Source: a bacterium (Candidatus Ratteibacteria) CG_4_9_14_3_um_filter_41_21 (lineage in GTDB: Bacteria; Ratteibacteria; UBA8468). From it: a stretch of DNA of 20,843 bases. This document shows positions 14,708-20,843 of this stretch, one piece after another. The first letter of the stretch is position 1. Every line of letters begins with the position of its first letter. Below the pieces are notes generated by a model, which saw only the letters and a program-made list of their open reading frames with translations, searched no databases and was not told the DNA's origin. The stretch is from NCBI GenBank assembly GCA_002791075.1, contig PFWI01000016.1, positions 1 through 20,843 on the forward strand, in the 5' to 3' direction. The position numbers were made by a program, and so were the translations under genes.

Positions 14708-16033
14708 CTATCCTTTTCTGCGAAAAGTTAATCCCCAACCACCAAGTTCTTCTGGATTTCCTTTGTCTTCCGGGAGCAACTCCTTATAGTTTTCCGCCAC
14801 CTTGCGAAATGCCTCTGCATGTTCCTCGATGATTTTTGGACGATAATGCTTAAACCAGGGAATAGAAAATACCTTTTCCTGAATACCCTCTGAAACCGGT
14901 AGACTTCCAAGAGGTTGTCTTATATCACAGGCAGAATTAACAATTCTGGTTGGTTTTCCCTGATGATATACATCTATACTATTAAAGATGGGATGCAGAT
15001 GCAAAGGCTTGTTACATCCTGGACCAGTGGGGACCCCTTCGGCAGTCACCGCCTCACAAAAGCGGGTAATGGAAAGATTATCCAATTCCTCAGAGCGATA
15101 AAGACCTAAAGGAGCATACCAACCACCTTTGGTAGTTTTGGAATTCTTTTCCGGTCGATGCGCTTTGATTCCCGGGGTTCCCTCTAAAAGGTCCCAGAAG
15201 TAATTCATCGCTTTATCAATCTCTGCCATTCTTTGGGGATAAAGTTTTAATTGCACCCTTCCTACAGCAGAAGAAAGTTGATGCATTCTATATTTATATC
15301 CACCCCAGGGAAGGCCGGAACCTTTTTTAATATCTTCTAATTGAATCTCATTATGCCGGGCATAATGGCCAAAGGCAAGTGCTCGCTCATAGATTCTCCG
15401 ATCATTGGTGAGCATAATCCCGGCTTCTCCGCAGGGGAAGGATTTGCCGCTCATCAAGGAAAAGGCCGATACATCCCCGATTGTTCCTACCATTTTTCCT
15501 TTATATAATGCCCCATGGGCATGGGAGCAGTCCTCAATCACTTTAAGATTATGCTTTCTGCCAATTTCCATAATGGAGTCCATCTCTGCGGGATAAGCAC
15601 AATAATGAACAACCACAATCGCTCTTGTCCTTTCGGTAATCCTTTTCTCAATATCATCCGGGTCAATGCATAGGGTTTCCGGGTCAATCTCGGCAAAAAC
15701 AACCGTTCCTCCAAGGGAAAATACAGGCAGAGCCGAGGCCCAGTAAGTAATGGAAGGGCAGATAATCTCATCCCCTTTGCCAATCCCTAAACCAAACATC
15801 GCTCCATGCAAAGCGCCGGTGCCGGTGCTATGGCCAAGAGCGTATTTCATCCCATTCCAGGCGGCATACTCCTCCTCAAACTTCTTGGTTACATCGGTTC
15901 CGGACATATTCCCGGCACGTAACACCTTCAAAACCGCCTCTTCAATCTCCTTGGTGATGATCGGCCAGGTAAAGATATCACCCACATCGGTCTGAACCGT
16001 TTTTTCTCCTCCAAAAATCGCCAATTTAGACAT
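14708..16033 (-). CDS. DegT/DnrJ/EryC1/StrS family PLP-dependent aminotransferase
   Basis: This 441-residue protein uses pyridoxal phosphate to aminate keto-sugars or keto-cyclitols, the usual role of this family. The internal-aldimine Lys is Lys197 in SLMSGKSFPCGEAG, and the Asp that binds the pyridine nitrogen is Asp168 in VIEDCSHAHG. GHSTGTGALHGAMFGLGIGKGDEII and ICPSITYWAS are the expected cofactor-pocket segments (residues about 67-100). The ATG is preceded by AGGAGGAG, which is also the last codons of the URO-D gene ending three bases upstream, so the pair is co-translated. The C-terminal extension (WGLTFRRKG) is slightly longer than in many members. Confidence 0.9.
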   Translation of the reverse strand: MSKLAIFGGEKTVQTDVGDIFTWPIITKEIEEAVLKVLRAGNMSGTDVTKKFEEEYAAWNGMKYALGHSTGTGALHGAMFGLGIGKGDEIICPSITYWASALPVFSLGGTVVFAEIDPETLCIDPDDIEKRITERTRAIVVVHYCAYPAEMDSIMEIGRKHNLKVIEDCSHAHGALYKGKMVGTIGDVSAFSLMSGKSFPCGEAGIMLTNDRRIYERALAFGHYARHNEIQLEDIKKGSGLPWGGYKYRMHQLSSAVGRVQLKLYPQRMAEIDKAMNYFWDLLEGTPGIKAHRPEKNSKTTKGGWYAPLGLYRSEELDNLSITRFCEAVTAEGVPTGPGCNKPLHLHPIFNSIDVYHQGKPTRIVNSACDIRQPLGSLPVSEGIQEKVFSIPWFKHYRPKIIEEHAEAFRKVAENYKELLPEDKGNPEELGGWGLTFRRKG

Positions 16034-16036
16034 AAT

Positions 16037-17011
16037 TTACTCCTCCTTCATCTCCCGGGCAACATTTAAAAGATGTTGAATCTTTGGCTCATCCTCCAAT
16101 CTACTCATAGAAAAACTGATGAGATAAGGTTTGGATTCGGCTATCTTACAATACATCGCCTCAAGCTCTTCAGCCGATAAATCATGAATATGCCAGGATA
16201 AAATGCGGGATTGAAATTTACAGGGGCAATGTTGATGCAGAAGTTCCGGTGTCAGGTACTGGTCAGCGCTGGGGTCAAAGTATTCAATCTTTAATTCCTT
16301 TAAAAATGGCAGATGCTCTACCCGCAAGAGTTCACTGTGAAGAGAACGTTCAGTTGCCTTTAGTCCTTGAAAAATCTCCTCCCAGTAAGGGACAACGAAT
16401 TCCTTGAAGATTTTAGGTGGAAACATCCCGCCAAAATCATCGGGAAAGCCATGAAGACCTGGCTGGATAGGTGTTCCAAAATGTTCGCTGATTGTCCTTG
16501 CATAATTTAATGCACTTTTGGTACAAAATTTTAAAAGTCTATGCGCTCTTTTAGGGTCATCATAGGGAAGGGTCAAAAAATCCGAGCCCATCAGCAGGAC
16601 CGCTGTGGTTATTGGCCCTTCCAAGGGATGGCCAATAAAATTTGGAGATTGGGGACAACGTCTTTTTATTTCAGCACAGATTTTTAATCTTTCTTGAATC
16701 AAGGGAGCGGCTAAATAGTCCTTTGGCTCAGTTAATTGGTCAATCTCTTCTGGTTGATGAATTATCGGAAAGGGCTTTGGTTCAGCATCCTCAGCAAAGA
16801 CAATCTTTGCCCCTAAAGATGCGATATGGGGATAGCAGAATCCGGCCAGTCTCGGTATGGGAGGCTCCACACCCAGCCGTCTTGCCAATGGTTTAATTCT
16901 TTCGTAGGACTGAAGAATGGCCTCCACATCAAAGTGTAATTCATTCTGCTTAACTCCACCTACTTCGGCTAACAAGCTATCGGAAAAACCAAAACTAAAA
17001 GATTGTCCCAT
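16037..17011 (-). CDS. URO-D superfamily protein, function unknown
   Basis: This 324-residue protein is shorter at the N-terminus than the other two intact URO-D proteins here. Superfamily features are GHPLEGPITTAVLLMG (127-142), HGFPDDFGGMFPPKIFKEFVVPYW (187-210) and HSELLRVEHLPFLKEL (225-240), then a final strand LSWHIHDLSAEELE. At the metal-site strand it has His225-Ser-Glu, not His-x-Cys. The frame is closed by a stop just upstream of the ATG, and no good ribosome-binding site is visible. A TATAAT hexamer at 17075-17080 lacks a recognisable -35. It is followed after three bases by the DegT gene, so the two probably act in one pathway. Confidence 0.65.
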   Translation of the reverse strand: MGQSFSFGFSDSLLAEVGGVKQNELHFDVEAILQSYERIKPLARRLGVEPPIPRLAGFCYPHIASLGAKIVFAEDAEPKPFPIIHQPEEIDQLTEPKDYLAAPLIQERLKICAEIKRRCPQSPNFIGHPLEGPITTAVLLMGSDFLTLPYDDPKRAHRLLKFCTKSALNYARTISEHFGTPIQPGLHGFPDDFGGMFPPKIFKEFVVPYWEEIFQGLKATERSLHSELLRVEHLPFLKELKIEYFDPSADQYLTPELLHQHCPCKFQSRILSWHIHDLSAEELEAMYCKIAESKPYLISFSMSRLEDEPKIQHLLNVAREMKEE

Positions 17012-17145
17012 TTTTCTACAATTTCAGAATTTTGCAGCCAGCATTATTTCGATATAGCAGCCAAGAATTGCGCTATTATAAGCTATTTAAATCCCTCCTA
17101 CTATACTATCTGCTATCTTTAGTAGCAATATGCGAAAGTTAGCTT

Positions 17146-17565
17146 CTAGATTAAGATTGTAGCAAATTTTGCTGGTGATAGAATAGGGATGCCTTGAAAT
17201 TTTTTAAGAGGTTGCAAATGTTTTGTATCTCCGGAAACGATATAATCTGCCTTTCCTGCCAAAGCACACTCTAAAAACTTATTATCCTCAGGGTCTTCTT
17301 TTATTGTCTTAACCTTAATTGTTGGGATAACGGTAATAGCATTAAGAAGTAAAGCAAAGGAAAGACCCTTGATATCGTCGTCTGTAATACCCCTCTTAGA
17401 AAACTTTTTTTCCCTCAGAACACGATTTATCTCTTCTATAATCTCCGGCGAGATAATTAATAGGAAGAGCCCTTTTCTCCATGCTTTTAATATTTCTCCT
17501 GGCGATCCTTTTTTCTTTATAAGCCCGCTTACAAAGATATTAGTATCAAGAACAACTCTTTTCAT
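17146..17565 (-). CDS. PIN-domain toxin of a type II toxin-antitoxin pair
   Basis: This 139-residue protein is of the COG1569-type PIN family of ribonuclease toxins. The acidic active-site residues are readable: Asp7 (VVLDTNIFVSG), Glu44/45 (PEIIEEINRVL), Asp94 (EDPEDNKFLECA) and Asp113 (YIVSGDTKHL). Length and motif order are normal, so the toxin looks intact. Its ATG overlaps the stop of the antitoxin gene by four bases (ATGA), the standard arrangement that keeps antitoxin synthesis ahead of the toxin. Confidence 0.88.
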   Translation of the reverse strand: MKRVVLDTNIFVSGLIKKKGSPGEILKAWRKGLFLLIISPEIIEEINRVLREKKFSKRGITDDDIKGLSFALLLNAITVIPTIKVKTIKEDPEDNKFLECALAGKADYIVSGDTKHLQPLKKFQGIPILSPAKFATILI

Positions 17566-17831
17566 CTCTTTTCCGCTCTGACTTTCTCGATGATCTTTTC
17601 AATATCTTTTTCTGTTAGCTTCATTCCCCTGGTCTTTCTCCAGATATTATCCAGAGCAGAAAAGCTTTTTTCTCGTAATTCTACTAACGTGTCAAATTCT
17701 CCTAAAGGAATAAGAGCCGCTATTGGTTTCCCGGCCCGTTGAATAATAAATTCATCACCCCCATAGCAGGACCTATTCAATAACTCTCCTAAATTTCTCC
17801 TAACCTTTATTGCACTCACTGTTTTTTGCAT
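17562..17831 (-). CDS. Phd/YefM-type antitoxin
   Basis: This 89-residue protein has the Phd/YefM N-terminal DNA-binding fold: SAIKVRRNLGELLNRSCYGGDEFIIQR, then AGKPIAALIPLGEF. A charged, probably disordered C-terminus (EKDIEKIIEKVRAEKR) would cover the toxin. It is expected to neutralise the PIN toxin and repress their common promoter. AAGGAG lies five bases before the ATG. The gene has its own promoter and tandem operator-like repeats, so the pair is independently controlled within the larger gene run. Confidence 0.85.
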   Translation of the reverse strand: MQKTVSAIKVRRNLGELLNRSCYGGDEFIIQRAGKPIAALIPLGEFDTLVELREKSFSALDNIWRKTRGMKLTEKDIEKIIEKVRAEKR

Positions 17832-17852
17832 TTTCGCTCCTTATTATAATAA

Positions 17853-17889
17853 TTGTATCAGTTGTATCATATTTATTCCTCTTTGTCAA
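17853..17889 (-). promoter_or_regulatory. Toxin-antitoxin promoter with tandem operator repeats
   Basis: On the minus strand TTGACA (17884-17889) and TACAAC (17861-17866) are 17 bases apart. Two exact copies of TTGTATCA (17853-17860 and 17862-17869, plus-strand sense) with a nine-base period cover the -10 region, an arrangement fitting autorepression by the antitoxin. Confidence 0.6.
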
Positions 17890-17899
17890 CTTTTGCAAT

Positions 17900-19264
17900 C
17901 TACAGATTAAAATGTTTGATTGCATCTTGGATAGCTTGCTCCATCAATCGAATCATTTCGTCTACCTCACTTTTAGTGATAATGAGTGCGGGGGCAATAA
18001 CCAAAATATCTCCATTGTTGCGCAGAATCATTCCATTTTTCCAGCAGTGGTCTCTGATGTAGGTGCCGACCTTAAGCTTAGGGTTAAGGGGAACTTTGCT
18101 CTTTTTGTTAGCGACCAATTCTATCGCCCAGAGCGTTCCCATTCCCCGGATATCACCGACTATTGGATATTTATAGAGTCCCTTTAACCTTTCCTTCAGA
18201 AATTTCCCGATAGTGGCGGCCTTCTCCACCAATCTTTCCTTTTCAATAATTTCAATATTGGCCAAAACAGCAGCAGCCACCGTAGGATTGCCACTGAAGG
18301 TAAAGCCATGGCGAAAATCCTTGCCCGCTCTTCTAAACTCATCAGCGATCTCAGACTTGGCGATGACTACACCCATTGGTAGATATCCTCCACTAAATCC
18401 TTTGGCCAAACAGAGAAAGTCAGGAACAACCTTCCAGTTCTCGCAGCAGAAGAACTTCCCGGTCTTACCAAAGCCAACCTGAATCTCATCGAAGATAAGG
18501 AAAATCCCATAATTATCGCAGAGAGCTCTTAATCCTTGAAGATAGCCATCCGGTGGGACAGGATAACCAATATTTGAACCAGGAATTGGGTCAACGATGA
18601 CTGCGGCCACTGTCTCCAGCTTCTCCCCGAGGATGACCTGTTCCATATTTTTCAAGCAGGCAAGGTTGCAGGAGGAAGGCTCTAACCCTAATTCACAGTG
18701 GTAACACCAGGTAGACATCGCATGCGAAAATCCGGGAGACAATAAAGGTTGGAAAGGTTCAGCAAAGTCAGGCAATCCTGTAGCCGATAAAGCGCCTAAG
18801 GTTGCTCCGTGATAGGAATACCTTCGGCCAATAATCTTATAGCGGGAAGGTTCCCCTTTCTGCCAGAAATATTGTCTTGCCATCTTGATTGCAGATTCAC
18901 AGGCTTCTGAGCCGTCATTAACAAAAAAGGAAACGGAGAGATCTCCCGGAGCAAGGGAGGCAAGTTTCTCGGCTAATCTAATCACCGGCACCGTATAACA
19001 GTCATGGTAACTGGGGAAAAATTCCAATTTTTCCATCTGTTCCTGCACCGCCCTGGCTATCTCAGGACGATGGTGTCCACAAATAGTGGTAAGAAGAGAG
19101 GCAAATGTATCTAAGTAGCGTTTCCCATGGATATCGGTAAGGTAACAACCCTCTCCCTTGACAAATATTTTTAGCTCCTTTTCGATGTCCGCATAATCGG
19201 ATAAACTTGTCCAGACATATTTTTTAGCCACTTTAACCAATTCCTCTATTTTTTTCTTATCCAT
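17900..19264 (-). CDS. Class III (omega) PLP-dependent aminotransferase
   Basis: This 454-residue aminotransferase belongs to the class III family, which moves terminal amino groups (taurine, beta-alanine, GABA, ornithine and similar donors). Key residues are Lys288, the PLP Schiff-base lysine in CLAKGFSGGYLPMG; Asp259 in LIFDEIQVGFGKTG; Tyr151-His152-Gly in the cofactor pocket; and NDGSEACESAIKMAR (116-130), which binds the phosphate. A Cys-rich insert (CYHCELG, residues 187-193, and further Cys up to 203) is reminiscent of taurine:pyruvate aminotransferases, but this is only by eye. AAAGGA precedes the ATG by seven bases. It is downstream of the transketolase genes, separated by a URO-D gene fragment. 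Confidence 0.9.
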   Translation of the reverse strand: MDKKKIEELVKVAKKYVWTSLSDYADIEKELKIFVKGEGCYLTDIHGKRYLDTFASLLTTICGHHRPEIARAVQEQMEKLEFFPSYHDCYTVPVIRLAEKLASLAPGDLSVSFFVNDGSEACESAIKMARQYFWQKGEPSRYKIIGRRYSYHGATLGALSATGLPDFAEPFQPLLSPGFSHAMSTWCYHCELGLEPSSCNLACLKNMEQVILGEKLETVAAVIVDPIPGSNIGYPVPPDGYLQGLRALCDNYGIFLIFDEIQVGFGKTGKFFCCENWKVVPDFLCLAKGFSGGYLPMGVVIAKSEIADEFRRAGKDFRHGFTFSGNPTVAAAVLANIEIIEKERLVEKAATIGKFLKERLKGLYKYPIVGDIRGMGTLWAIELVANKKSKVPLNPKLKVGTYIRDHCWKNGMILRNNGDILVIAPALIITKSEVDEMIRLMEQAIQDAIKHFNL

Positions 19265-19324
19265 TTTTCTTTCCTTTTTATTTAACTCTTCCCTGTTCCT
19301 AATTATTCTTCTTAGTAATTGATG

Positions 19325-19492
19325 CTAATTGGGTATCTGCCAAAGATTTGCCAGTCCTGCCCGCAGATACTGTGAGGGGGGCACCGGACAGATTGCATCT
19401 ATTACTTTCGGGTCGATAAGTATCTCCATTGTAGGCACCCGGTCGGGGATTCGACCCTCAAGTGCCGCAAATACTCTCTCTCGTGAGTTCAT
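19325..19492 (-). pseudogene. 5' fragment of a URO-D superfamily gene
   Basis: The ATG at 19492 overlaps the TGA of the transketolase gene as ATGA, so translation would be coupled. The first 30 residues (MNSRERVFAALEGRIPDRVPTMEIL, then DPKVIDAI) are the unmistakable N-terminus of MtaA/CmuA-like URO-D superfamily proteins. After that the similarity stops, and the frame ends at 19325 after 55 residues. The remaining roughly 300 codons are absent; the class III aminotransferase follows after 60 bases. This is a deletion remnant, not a small gene. Confidence 0.7.
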
Positions 19493-20415
19493 TGTCGACA
19501 TTTGAGTAAATTCTTCGCAACCTGAGCAATTGACTCCGGAGAGAAGCCGAACCTGTCCAACAGCCAATCGTGGGAGCCAACAATATGTACATATGTATCC
19601 GGGAGTCCTATCCGCTTAAAGGGCACACCTACTCCGCCTTCCGCCAGCACTTCCGCAACCGCACCTCCCAGACCACCGATAATATTATGCTCTTCCACAG
19701 TTATTATGCCCCTGGTCTCATCAGCGGCTTTAAGGATAGCTTCCTTATCTATCGGTTTTACCGTATGCATACTTAAGACACGCGCCTGGATACCATCTTT
19801 AACCAGAAGTTCAGCGGCCTGATAAACCCGGTAAGTAATTGTGCCGGTTCCGATGAGGGTAATATCTCCTCCCGCTCGTGCCTGAATGGCTTTGCCGATC
19901 TTAAAGTCAATTTTTCCCTTATGCAACCGAGGCTCCTTTTTATACCCACAACGATAATAAACCGGCCCTGGATGTTTGACCATCGCATAGGTAGCCGCCT
20001 CAGCCTCAGTGAAATCGGCCGGGGCCACCACCACCATGTCCGGCAAGGCTCTCATAATTGCCAGATCCTCTGTGGACTGGTGCGAAACCCCCAATGCTCC
20101 ATAAGCCAAGCCTCCACCAATGATGACAATCTTGACATTGACATTATGATAACATACGTCATTGCGGATCTGTTCCAAACAGCGCAGGGTAGGGAAATTG
20201 GCAATGGAATAGGTAACCGCAATGTTGCCTTCCATCGCCAAACCACAGGCGATGTCGGTCATATTCTGCTCAGCCACGCCAACGTTAAAGTAACGGTCAG
20301 GGAAAGCTTTAGCAAATGGCTCTATTTCACCGTAGCCAATATCGGCAAGAACCAAAAATATTCTTTCATCTTTTTTGGCAATTTTCAATAGCGTCTTATT
20401 AAATACCGTCCTCAT
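19489..20415 (-). CDS. Transketolase, C-terminal subunit
   Basis: This 308-residue protein corresponds to the second half of a split transketolase (pyrimidine-binding plus C-terminal domains). Glu49 in FNVGVAEQNM is the catalytic Glu that activates thiamine diphosphate, and YGALGVSHQSTEDLAIMRALP is the conserved substrate-channel segment. A longer frame exists, but the ATG at 20415, with a GGGGG run a few bases upstream and homology beginning at MRTVFNKTLL, is the likely start. It overlaps the N-subunit gene by 17 bases. Together the two subunits move two-carbon ketol units between sugar phosphates or sugar-like compounds. Confidence 0.92.
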   Translation of the reverse strand: MRTVFNKTLLKIAKKDERIFLVLADIGYGEIEPFAKAFPDRYFNVGVAEQNMTDIACGLAMEGNIAVTYSIANFPTLRCLEQIRNDVCYHNVNVKIVIIGGGLAYGALGVSHQSTEDLAIMRALPDMVVVAPADFTEAEAATYAMVKHPGPVYYRCGYKKEPRLHKGKIDFKIGKAIQARAGGDITLIGTGTITYRVYQAAELLVKDGIQARVLSMHTVKPIDKEAILKAADETRGIITVEEHNIIGGLGGAVAEVLAEGGVGVPFKRIGLPDTYVHIVGSHDWLLDRFGFSPESIAQVAKNLLKCRQ

Positions 20416-20843
20416 ATTCAACCCCCAATTCTTTATAGGTAGCAGAAAGCTTCTCGTCCTCAACACAGCGGTAATGGGATGCTACCGTATTTTCCAGATA
20501 ACCGATACCCTTGCCCTTCACCGTATGGGCAATGACAAAGGAGGGCCTGGATTTTTCAAAGGGAATGACTGAAAGAGCCTGTTCAATCTGCCTAAAGTTA
20601 TGTCCGTCAATCTCTTTAACCGCCCAGCCAAAATCTTTGAGTTTTTTGGCAAAGGGCTCAAGATTAATGATTTCTTCTGCCTTGCCCAGCGCCTGAATCT
20701 TGTTATAATCAACGATTGCAATCAGATTATCCAATTTATGCTGAGCCGCAAACATAATCGCCTCCCAGGTGGAGCCCTCGTTGCAGTCCCCATCACTCAT
20801 CAAGACAAAGATGCGATGCTTTGCTCCGGTATGTTTGGCGGCT
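20399..20843 (-). CDS. Transketolase, N-terminal subunit (partial)
   Basis: Only the last 148 codons are in the window; the 5' end lies beyond the right edge. The thiamine-diphosphate motif is present (SDGDCNEGSTWEA, then NLIAIVDYNKIQALG), followed by GWAVKEIDGHNF and HTVKGKGI, all characteristic of the transketolase N-terminal half. The frame remains open to the window end without a start. It overlaps the C-subunit gene, showing that the enzyme is made as two chains from one transcript. Confidence 0.92.
   Translation of the reverse strand, partial: AAKHTGAKHRIFVLMSDGDCNEGSTWEAIMFAAQHKLDNLIAIVDYNKIQALGKAEEIINLEPFAKKLKDFGWAVKEIDGHNFRQIEQALSVIPFEKSRPSFVIAHTVKGKGIGYLENTVASHYRCVEDEKLSATYKELGVEYEDGI

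Noticed and set aside
4992..17011. URO-D proteins as heme biosynthesis enzymes
   Set aside because: They lack the PVWxMRQAGR-type N-terminal signature, are multiple and divergent, and no other tetrapyrrole genes are nearby.
17012..17145. Promoter ahead of the URO-D gene at 17011 (TATAAT at 17075-17080)
   Set aside because: Only two of six bases match a -35 at the 17-base spacing, and the hexamer alone is not enough in AT-rich DNA.
1..20843. CRISPR array, tRNA or rRNA genes
   Set aside because: I found no regularly spaced direct repeats and no tRNA- or rRNA-like segments on either strand.

Overview
The window is bacterial and moderately AT-rich. It consists almost entirely of accessory metabolic genes read from the minus strand, with two insertion sequences in the opposite orientation in the middle. 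The mixture is the kind I associate with environmental or candidate-phylum bacteria with large uncharacterised carbohydrate loci (for example Omnitrophota, Poribacteria or Planctomycetes-like lineages): several uroporphyrinogen-decarboxylase (URO-D) superfamily proteins, DegT and class III aminotransferases, a split transketolase, a sugar isomerase and TIM-barrel glycosidase-like proteins. This is an impression from gene content, not a placement. There are no rRNA, tRNA or CRISPR sequences.

Reading down the minus strand from the right end: a split transketolase (N-subunit cut by the window edge, then the C-subunit); a truncated URO-D gene start; a class III aminotransferase; a Phd/PIN toxin-antitoxin pair with its own promoter; then a tight run of URO-D protein, DegT aminotransferase, sugar-phosphate isomerase/epimerase-like protein, amidohydrolase, URO-D protein, a leftover amidohydrolase tail, a predicted alpha/alpha-toroid polysaccharide lyase-like protein and an AAC(3)-family acetyltransferase. 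Several junctions overlap (ATGA, TAATG or longer), so much of this is probably one operon. Two copies of a hairpin-rich 'TGTCATTCC' repeat bracket the sugar isomerase gene.

At 6659-9177 the operon is broken by an IS4-family element whose right inverted repeat has itself been hit by an IS630-family element. The two flanks are a URO-D gene lacking its 5' part and an AAC(3) gene lacking its last codons, with no target duplication around the IS4 element. DNA was therefore probably lost beside it. Both elements show a hairpin over the transposase ribosome-binding site, and the IS630 transposase is split by a run of eight A that looks like a -1 frameshift site.

Left of the insertion lie the truncated URO-D gene, an intact URO-D gene, a second amidohydrolase tail, a frameshifted Eis-like acetyltransferase, a glycosidase-like TIM-barrel protein, a decayed transposase fragment and, behind two tandem consensus promoters with palindromes, a secreted protein with a glutamine-amidotransferase-like domain, a coiled coil and the start of another domain that runs off the window.

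Taken together, the genes encode enzymes that would cleave or modify a sugar, isomerise it, exchange two-carbon units (transketolase) and move amino groups (two aminotransferases). The URO-D proteins, none of which has the canonical MtaA-type zinc motif by eye, do an unknown step. The substrate cannot be read from the sequence. The number of truncated genes shows that the locus is being rearranged and eroded.
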